Shown here piece by piece: positions 57,898 through 64,000 of a stretch of 64,000 nucleotides of DNA; positions within the stretch are counted from its first letter, which is position 1; the number at the start of each line of letters is the position of its first letter. A program made the position numbers and the translations under genes. This stretch comes from Thalassia testudinum (taxonomy: Eukaryota; Streptophyta; Magnoliopsida; Alismatales; Hydrocharitaceae): assembly GCA_037157565.1 (NCBI GenBank), contig JAZHRO010000019.1:59642501-59706500 (forward strand), in the 5' to 3' direction. Under the pieces are notes generated by a model. It was not told the DNA's origin, made no database searches, and was given only the letters and a program-made list of their open reading frames with translations.

Positions 57898-58720
57898 TTC
57901 TAGGGTGGTATGGCTGACAAGTTGTCATGAGTAACAGCCCATTGGCCAGTTGTCCAGAGCCCAACCACAGCCCTATTCTCTTTCACTACTGCCTTTAGGT
58001 AAATCTTAGATCAGGAAAGCCACTTACTTAAAAAAAATAGGGAAATAGGAAAATAGAAAAGGAGAAAAGAAAAAAAGAAATAAGCCACACTTCACCACAC
58101 GAGTATGGCTGGTAAGTTGTTGTGGGTAATAACCCATTAGTCGGTTGTCCAGATACCAGCTCATAAAATGCACAAGAATTCCAAAACACTTAAGGAAGAA
58201 GCGGGGAAGTAGCATAATCCGGGGAGATATACACTAGGTTCGCCCTTGTGTTAAACCCATAAAAATAAAAAGTAGGGAGAAAGCTAGATAGTTACACCTT
58301 TAGGCAACATTTTCTCGTTCGGGTCACCTAGGAGCGTAGAAACCTGAAGTCTGTTTTAATTGCCGTTGAGCGAGTCTATCACTTTCATAATAAGATGCTT
58401 AGTACTGAGAGTCCTTTTCGAGTCTTGGGTGGGTTGGGTAGCTGTAAAAAGTTACCTCGAAATCCTCAACACCAAAAATCCAAAAAAAATTAGAAAAGAT
58501 GAAAAAGAAAAAAATATGTATTTGCTTCTATATAGAATAAGGCGAGGACTCGAGCGGTTAGCATTTTGGCAAGCAACCCGGGCACTGTTGAGTCTTTGCG
58601 ATTAGGTTCTTAGTAGAAATTTCCTCCTAATGACAAGCAACTTCTACCTAAGTAATCAATTCCTAGCTTTACTTTGTAAATAACATTTAGGTTAAACCTT
58701 GCTAGGGACTAACAAGGGGT
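57898..58720 (+). other. Element D 3' UTR, part 2
   Basis: It resumes at the second CCAAT copy. It holds two copies of the GGTATGGCTG(A/G)CAAG-type repeat (57906-57966 and 58101-58160), matching C 27416-28185, and ends in the GGGACTAACAAGG box before the PPT. Confidence 0.82.
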
Positions 58721-58733
58721 AGGCATGGGGGTA
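58721..58733 (+). other. Element D polypurine tract
   Basis: AGGCATGGGGGTA, identical to that of A. Confidence 0.88.
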
Positions 58734-58828
58734 AGATGACCCTACAATTATCAATGCTAATATCATCAATTAGAGTCAATTTCAAGGGTACTTATGTGAG
58801 AATGACATATTATAATGGGCTTGGGAGC
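58734..58828 (+). mobile_element. Element D 3' LTR, first 95 bp, cut by element I
   Basis: AGATGACCCTACAATTATC matches the 5' LTR start at 20059 (TGATGACTC), with the first T changed. The match continues to TTGGGAGC, where LTR I begins. This pair of LTR starts defines element D across the whole nest. Confidence 0.9.
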
Positions 58829-59520
58829 TGATGAGAGCCTCATCATGAACCCTAACTATCATAATTTAATCTAAATAAGTATGAAGAAGCTCTTACAAAA
58901 CCTAAAGAGAAGCTTAACTCATAGAATTCGAAATTGAAAAATAAAATAAATCATAAGGGGTAAAACTGTAATTTTACCAATGCAGTACACAAACAGGATA
59001 TTTAAGGATCTAAACATAAGTCAAATAAGCTTAATGAGGAAGGAAGTGGGATGATCTGATCTAAAAAGGGTTATAGCAACTTCTAGGAATTAAATGACAT
59101 TCTGTAACCCTAAAACAAGTCCACTTTAATTCACGAGGTTTGAGGTAGGATAAAAATCCACTAAACCCTCTAAAATTCATGGAAAAATATTCCCTAGGGT
59201 TTAAAACCTTCAATTTGGCCTTTGCAACCTATTTTGACCTAAAATGAGAACCATGCCCAATTTATGACCTAATTTGGATTTTTACGCAAATTGACCGATC
59301 AAACATGGTCAAACCTAAAATAAAATTTCACCATTAAATTCCTTAGATTCAAATTAGGCTAGTACAAAAATTTGGGCATAAGAGAAGACCATCTTGACCG
59401 ACTTTACAAATTGGTCCTCTTGAATTACTTTTTGATCCCTTATCTTTTGAAACCCTTACACATAGCCCCCTATCTCTCCCGTCGTTCTTTGCAGAACGGT
59501 CCTCCCTGCCACTTTGCACA

Positions 59521-59684
59521 GGTGCCATACCTCCAGCGACCTTGCACAGAGGATGGCACCGCACAGGGTATGGCACCCGTTCTCAAGAATGAATGGGGGG
59601 CTCCCTACGTCGTCCTCTATCGCAGGGACCCTCCCCTATGACCTGCAATCGCCCATGCCTCTCGTGCGAACGCACGAAAGGCAT
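59521..59684 (+). promoter_or_regulatory. Three-hairpin cluster in U3 of LTR I
   Basis: Hairpin 1: GGTGCCATACC (59521-59531) is perfectly complementary to 59567-59577. Hairpin 2: 59595-59609 with 59621-59636, two mismatches and a bulge. Hairpin 3: ATGCCTCTCGTGCG (59655-59668) with 59671-59684, 13 of 14 pairs around AA. Confidence 0.88.
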
Positions 59685-59758
59685 TGGTCTCCATCTCCGG
59701 CCATCTCCAATGAGCTCCCCACATCTCTCCCTCGGGCCACTCTCCTTGCCAGCGCCTT

Positions 59759-59764
59759 TATAAG
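59759..59764 (+). promoter_or_regulatory. LTR I TATA box
   Basis: TTATAA in CGCCTTTATAAGGAGC, about 90 bp after the centre of hairpin 3. Confidence 0.6.
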
Positions 59765-60643
59765 GAGCAACAGGGGCTGCCGTCCACTCCAAGCTATTTC
59801 TGGCCAAGAAAACCCCCCTCTTTCGTCTCCTCTCTCTCCGATCAGACTGCCCTAGCTTCTGGAGAACTCTCCTCCTCCTCCTCGTCGCTCTACTGCCATA
59901 CCTACAGCAGAGCCTACTCTGCCTCGTCGTCCCACGCCAGGCCGCACCAGCTGGCATCCTCAGATCTCTTCCTCGTCTCTGTCACTCCTCCTCTGGGCAT
60001 CTTCGTCCCCAGCTCCGACAGGCACGCGCCGGGTAGTCTTCCTCTCCCTCTTCGTCGATTAAGTAGGTAGGAACTTTCTCCTTACTCTCCTCTCACTTTT
60101 CCCTTCTTGAATTAGCATTTTAAACCCCTCGACTACCACAACCACCTTCATCTGCTCCACCTCTAGCCACCATCTCCGGCGAGATCGCTCCACTTCCACA
60201 GACCTTTCCACCCCTCGTCGACAAGCCCAGAAGCTCCCCCTCACTCCGTTCTAGCGTTTCCCCTACTCCATTCACCACCCCCCGAACACACCCACTTCCA
60301 TGCACGCAGGTTGCCCTAGGTGCACGACCACAAGCACTCTCACAGCACGCCGCCCCTTCCACCACCTTCGTCACACTCTAGCGAAGCTCCCTGTGTTGTC
60401 TAACATGGCTGTGAGGCCGTCTTCGTGATTTCAGGGTTCACCCTCCTCACCGCCATTGACGAGCAGCAGGAGTTGCTTCGCAGGCAACTCCAGGTCTCTT
60501 AAACGCCAGGCGCGAGCTCCAGGCAACACGAGGGACGTCCACAAAGGCGCCCAGGTTCTCAATTGGGAGAGCAAAGCTTTCGCTGCTGCCCAATTGCCAG
60601 CTGCTTCTCTCCTGCAGGCGAGCAGGGTGGAGGTGGGACTTTA

Positions 60644-60687
60644 GTCCCACCTCGTAAGTGTATGGGCGAACGCCCACACTTAAATTG
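60644..60687 (+). promoter_or_regulatory. USE plus TATA-like module in LTR I
   Basis: GTCCCACCTCG (60644-60654) is followed after 25 nt by TTAAATTG (60680-60687). GGGTGAGGTCCCTC follows downstream, as in A and K. Confidence 0.55.
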
Positions 60688-60959
60688 AAAAAGTGGTATA
60701 GGCTCTTCGCCTCCGAATACACATGGGGTGAGGTCCCTCACCTATCACCGGGTCTCATCCGCTGCACACCCACGCGGATCTGACCCGACCCAACACCCTC
60801 CTGTGCACTCCTCACGCACCACCCACGCCGGTGCGCCTGGACCCAGGCACGCGACCCGACCCAATTACCCGGCTCTGGGAGAGATTACCAAAGAGAGATC
60901 CAGAGAGAGAGAGACATGGGGAAGGGGTAGGGTTGGTTTTGCACTGATATTTACATGTG

Positions 60960-61320
60960 TGCACAGGAGAAAAGAAAGAAGAAGAGAAGCAGCAGGCAAG
61001 ACTTAGCCGCAGGGAAGAAGGAAGAAGAAAGAGAAGAAGAAAGGAAGGAAAGAAGTTGAAGGAAAAGAGGAGGAGCTGCATTGTAGCAACCGAGCAGTTA
61101 AGTCATCTGAGCGCTGAATCAAACGTTGGCAAAAAAGAAGAGTCGGCAGCAAGAGAAGAAGAAAAGAAAGAAGAAAAAAGAGAAAGAGGAACCGCAGCTG
61201 CTGAGAAGAAGAAAGAAGACTGGCTGAAGAAGAAAGAAGAAGCAGAGAAGAAGAAAAGAAGAATGAAGGACAAAACAAGCTGAAGAGAAGAGCCAACTGA
61301 AGAAAGAGAAGAAGAAAAAG
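60960..61320 (+). repeat. Purine-rich tract of LTR I
   Basis: A/G-rich with many GAAGAA units. The Lys/Glu frame at 60957-61283 reflects composition. Confidence 0.85.
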
Positions 61321-61539
61321 CCAATTACCCTCTCTCTCTTTCTCTCTCTCTCTTAATTTTTTGTAAAACCATATATATATTGTGAATTTATATGCTTCTG
61401 GAATTTTAGTTTGCTCCCTGAGTTCGACCTCGGGAAACTTTTCATTCTGAGTAATAAATTGTATTAGACTGGTGACCATTTTTGTCATATACCACAATAA
61501 CTATAATAACCACATCAACAAAGACGACGAGCCAGTTTT

Positions 61540-61557
61540 TGGTGCCGTTGCCGAGAA
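61540..61557 (+). other. Element I primer-binding site, tRNA-Asp type
   Basis: TGGTGCCGTTGCCGAGAA, three mismatches from the complement of the tRNA-Asp 3' end, 5 nt after the LTR. Confidence 0.88.
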
Positions 61558-62482
61558 GCAACGGCTATTCTAGAAGCTATTAATTCACAATTTTTGAGTT
61601 TCTATTAACTAATCTCTTCTCTTTTGTTGTGCAGGCACAGGAAATCAAGAGGACAACAAGCAGCCGCACAACAACCACACCAAAGACAGGTAATTTTCTA
61701 TCCTCTCATTTAAATCCCTAAATTCTAAAGAAGAAGAAAAAGAAAGAAAAAGCAATTTAGGAATAACCTATCTTTCATACTTAGTAAATCACCAAAGCTG
61801 CCTGTTTTCAATTTCAACACAATATATCTATACATCCATTAAAGTTGGTTAGGGCTAAAACCTTCTTGCTTGAGCCTTAATTACCCAATCTAGAGGCAAC
61901 TAACTGGACCAATTAGAGCCAATATTAGATTCAAAACTAGGGTTTTAGAGACACACTTTCTAAGCAAGAATTGAGAATTCCCAAAAGAAGTGTACCGAAG
62001 CCATTGTTTGAAAACACTATTAAGAGAAACCCTAAGAAATTTGGCTCTTAAAAACACTTGAACCCTAAAAGACAAGACCTAATAAGCTCTCAAAGGAACT
62101 AGTAGGTGAAGTTGATTCCTTGGGTCAACCAACCTTAAACTTAGGTCACTCTTTGCACTCAAAAGGTTAAAGTTCAAGTGAAAACCTAAGCACCTTGATC
62201 CTAACTAAAAGTGGTAGACTTAAGAGGTCAAGGTCCCCATTCTGGTCTACCTGGAATCTCAGTGACAAGAGAGGTCAGGTGGGGGAAACCCTATAACCCT
62301 TGGGGGCGCTCTACCGTGTAGGGGTCTTCGCGGGACTCACCCTCTCTGGCTGCCCAGGTAATTCTCAGGTGGATGACCTTTTGATCAAGGGGTCCATCCG
62401 CCCCGAACCTCTATAGTCACCCAACATTTTGGGTGTCTTGGTTGGGTCCAGCACCTACTAAACTCATCCTCTCCATCAGTGT
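61558..62482 (+). other. Element I leader
   Basis: No coding frame. The exon-like block 61635-61689 lies between TTGTGCAG and GACAG|GTAATT. 62200-62440 is conserved with the leaders of A and B, including CTGCCCAG|GTAATT near 62352. Confidence 0.75.
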
Positions 62483-63033
62483 ATGTTTGGTAAGAGGTCC
62501 TTGAAACCTCCTTTAGAAATTCACTCTCCTCGAGGCCGAGCCTCGGTGCCCTTGTTTGTGCAACCAACACTTCACATAGACCTCTCCTCCGATTCCGTAC
62601 CCAACTCACCTTCTTCTTCCACAATGGCTCAGCCAGTTGAGGAAGAGAACAATCTGGAGCACCAACTCCAGCGACTCAATGACCTCTTCCAGAACTTCAT
62701 GCACCCACCGTAGCGTCCCATGATGCAGGATCACTATAATCCTGCTGCGGTGGCTATTGAGCCTCGAGTCAGAATCCCGACTGGAGGACCTGATTCTGAA
62801 CTGAAGCCCAACATGATTCATGCCATACCTAAATTCCATGGGCTTAATTCTGAAGACCCCTTCCAGCACATTAAACAGCTAAAGCATCTGGCCCAGACTT
62901 TCGGGTCAGATGCGCAAAATAGGAATATTCTCCTCATGAAGATGTTCTCCTTCTCCCTTATGAACAAGGCCGCCCATTGGTACCAAACACAGACCTGGCC
63001 GATCAACAATTGGGAGGAACTTCAGTCTGAGTT
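62483..63033 (+). pseudogene. gag: Element I gag N-terminal part, cut by LTR J
   Basis: It starts MFGKRSLKPPLEI. One TAG (62711-62713, after FMHPP) interrupts an otherwise single frame that continues through RPMMQDHYNPAAVAIEPRV and the capsid start SELKPNMIHAIPKFHGLNSE to NNWEELQSEF. It ends where LTR J begins at 63034. Closest to A and B gag. Confidence 0.9.
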
Positions 63034-63725
63034 TGATGAGAACCTCATCATGAGCCATAACTAGCTCATTTTGACCTAATACAAAGGATAAAAGCTCCTA
63101 CATATCTCAAGGAAAGGCTTAACTCAGAGAGTCCTGAGTTTGAGAAGAAAACAAGTCATAAGGGGTAAAAATGCAATTTTACCAGTATAATCTGCATACA
63201 GGGTAATTCAGGGCCGAAACATAGGTCAAAGCAGCTTAATAAGAATAACAGTGGGATGAAATGTTCTAGCAAGGGCTACAGCAATTCCAAGAAACTAAAT
63301 GATAATCTGTAACCCTAAAACAACCCACTTCAATTCACAAGGTTCGAGGCAAAGTAAAAATAGAATAAACCCTCTAAAATTCATAGAAAAATAATCTCCA
63401 GGGTTTAGAACCTTCAATTTGGCCTTCAGAACCCTTTTTGACCTACATTGAGAACCATGCCCAATTAATAACTTAATTTAGGTTTTTGCGCAAATTGACC
63501 TGTCAAACAAGGTTTAATATGAAAATGAAATTCACCATCAGATTCCTTAGGTCCTAATTAGTCATGTATAAAAACTTGAGCCTAAGAAGAAACCTCCTTG
63601 ACCGACTTTACACTTTGGTCCTCATATATTTACTCTTTGGCCCTCAACTTTTGAACCCTCGCATTTTGGCCCCTAACTCTCCTTCGTTCTTTGCAATCAG
63701 GTCCCTCCTGCAAAACCTGCCAGCA

Positions 63726-63889
63726 CCATGCTCCGGCGACCTTGCGCGGAGCATGGCGCCGCGCAGGGTGAGGTGGGGGACCTGGCAAGTAAACCGGGGG
63801 TGCCCTGCGTCGTCAGCCGTCGCAGGGACACCCCCCTGGTCGTTGTAACCCACCATACCGGCCGTGCGAACGCACGGACGGTATGGGTT
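63726..63889 (+). promoter_or_regulatory. Three-hairpin cluster in U3 of LTR J
   Basis: Hairpin 1: CCATGCTCCG (63726-63735) is perfectly complementary to 63747-63756. Hairpin 2: GGGGGTGCCCTGCG (63796-63809) with 63821-63835, all pairs plus one bulge. Hairpin 3: CATACCGGCCGTGCG (63854-63868) with 63871-63885, 14 of 15 pairs around AA. The cleanest copy of the three. Confidence 0.9.
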
Positions 63890-63958
63890 CTTGTTTCCGA
63901 CCATCCTCCGGCGAGGGAGACACGTCGTCTCCCTCCGCCTTCCTCCCTGTTTGATCCC

Positions 63959-63966
63959 TATAAATA
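63959..63966 (+). promoter_or_regulatory. LTR J TATA box
   Basis: TATAAATA about 90 bp after the centre of hairpin 3. Confidence 0.7.
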
Positions 63967-64000
63967 CCCCCCGTTGCTCCACCGACCGGGGCAGCCTGGA

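Larger units (their letters stand above)
58829..61534 (+). mobile_element. Element I 5' LTR (A-type, complete)
   Basis: 2706 bp from TGATGAGAGCC to GACGAGCCA, followed by a PBS. It contains the hairpin cluster (59521-59684), TATA (59759), the USE module (60644-60687), a purine tract (60960-61320) and the GAGTTCGACCTCGG motif (61420-61433). The target site would be GGAGC (58824-58828); the other copy lies outside the window. Confidence 0.92.
63034..64000 (+). mobile_element. LTR J (A-type), first 967 bp, runs off the window
   Basis: It starts TGATGAGAACC, immediately after GAGTT (63029-63033). It carries the U3 hairpins (63726-63889) and a TATA box (63959). Whether it is a solo LTR or a full element cannot be seen. 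Confidence 0.9.

Overview
The window is angiosperm nuclear DNA made almost entirely of nested LTR retrotransposons; I recognise no host gene. The plant origin rests on three things: Ty3/gypsy proteins of the Athila type (RT motif FMDDF, protease motif DLGAS), tRNA-Asp-type primer-binding sites in five elements, and a Ty1/copia gag of the UBN2 type with a tRNA-iMet-type primer site. Species cannot be named. Almost every coding region is broken by stops and frameshifts, many of them C-to-T or G-to-A, as expected for old, methylated repeats. Element letters below are mine.

Layout. Element A (+) fills 1-13561: tail of its 5' LTR, PBS, leader, broken gag-pol, 3' UTR, PPT and a damaged 3' LTR that holds an inverted LTR K (9072-11744). 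A abuts F1 (13562-15127, an LTR of family F), which interrupts a copia element (15128-17378, minus strand), which interrupts the protease of Athila fragment B (17379-20058, minus). Element D (+) starts at 20059 and runs to 58828. Its 5' LTR (20059-20662 and 31093-31869) is split by solo LTR F2 (20663-31087, TSD GCCAT). F2 is itself split by solo LTR C1 (20788-23020) and by the small element C (23442-29938). D's gag is split after its third codon by element H (33549-47318, minus), the most intact copy. D's 3' UTR is split by solo LTR G (53439-57897, TSD CCAAT), which contains solo LTR F3 (54971-56667, TSD CCAGG). D's 3' LTR is cut after 95 bp by element I (58829-63033), whose gag is cut by LTR J (63034 to the window end).

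Relative order from nesting: B before copia before F1 before A; and D before F2 before C1 and C; D before H; D before G before F3; D before I before J.

How the parts work together: in the autonomous elements (A, B, D, H, I) gag would build the particle, and protease, RT, RNase H and integrase would process, copy and insert the genome, primed at the PBS and PPT. Element C has PBS, PPT and LTRs but no pol; it encodes an unrecognised tyrosine-rich and acidic protein and would need enzymes in trans.

Unexplained structure worth most attention: three consecutive hairpins about 85-250 bp upstream of the TATA box in four A-type LTRs, with arm sequences that differ between copies while staying complementary; an snRNA-type USE plus TATA module in A-type LTRs; a short exon-like block framed by splice-like sites just after the PBS in five elements; a second polypurine tract after pol; and a GACGTC palindrome shared by unrelated LTR families.
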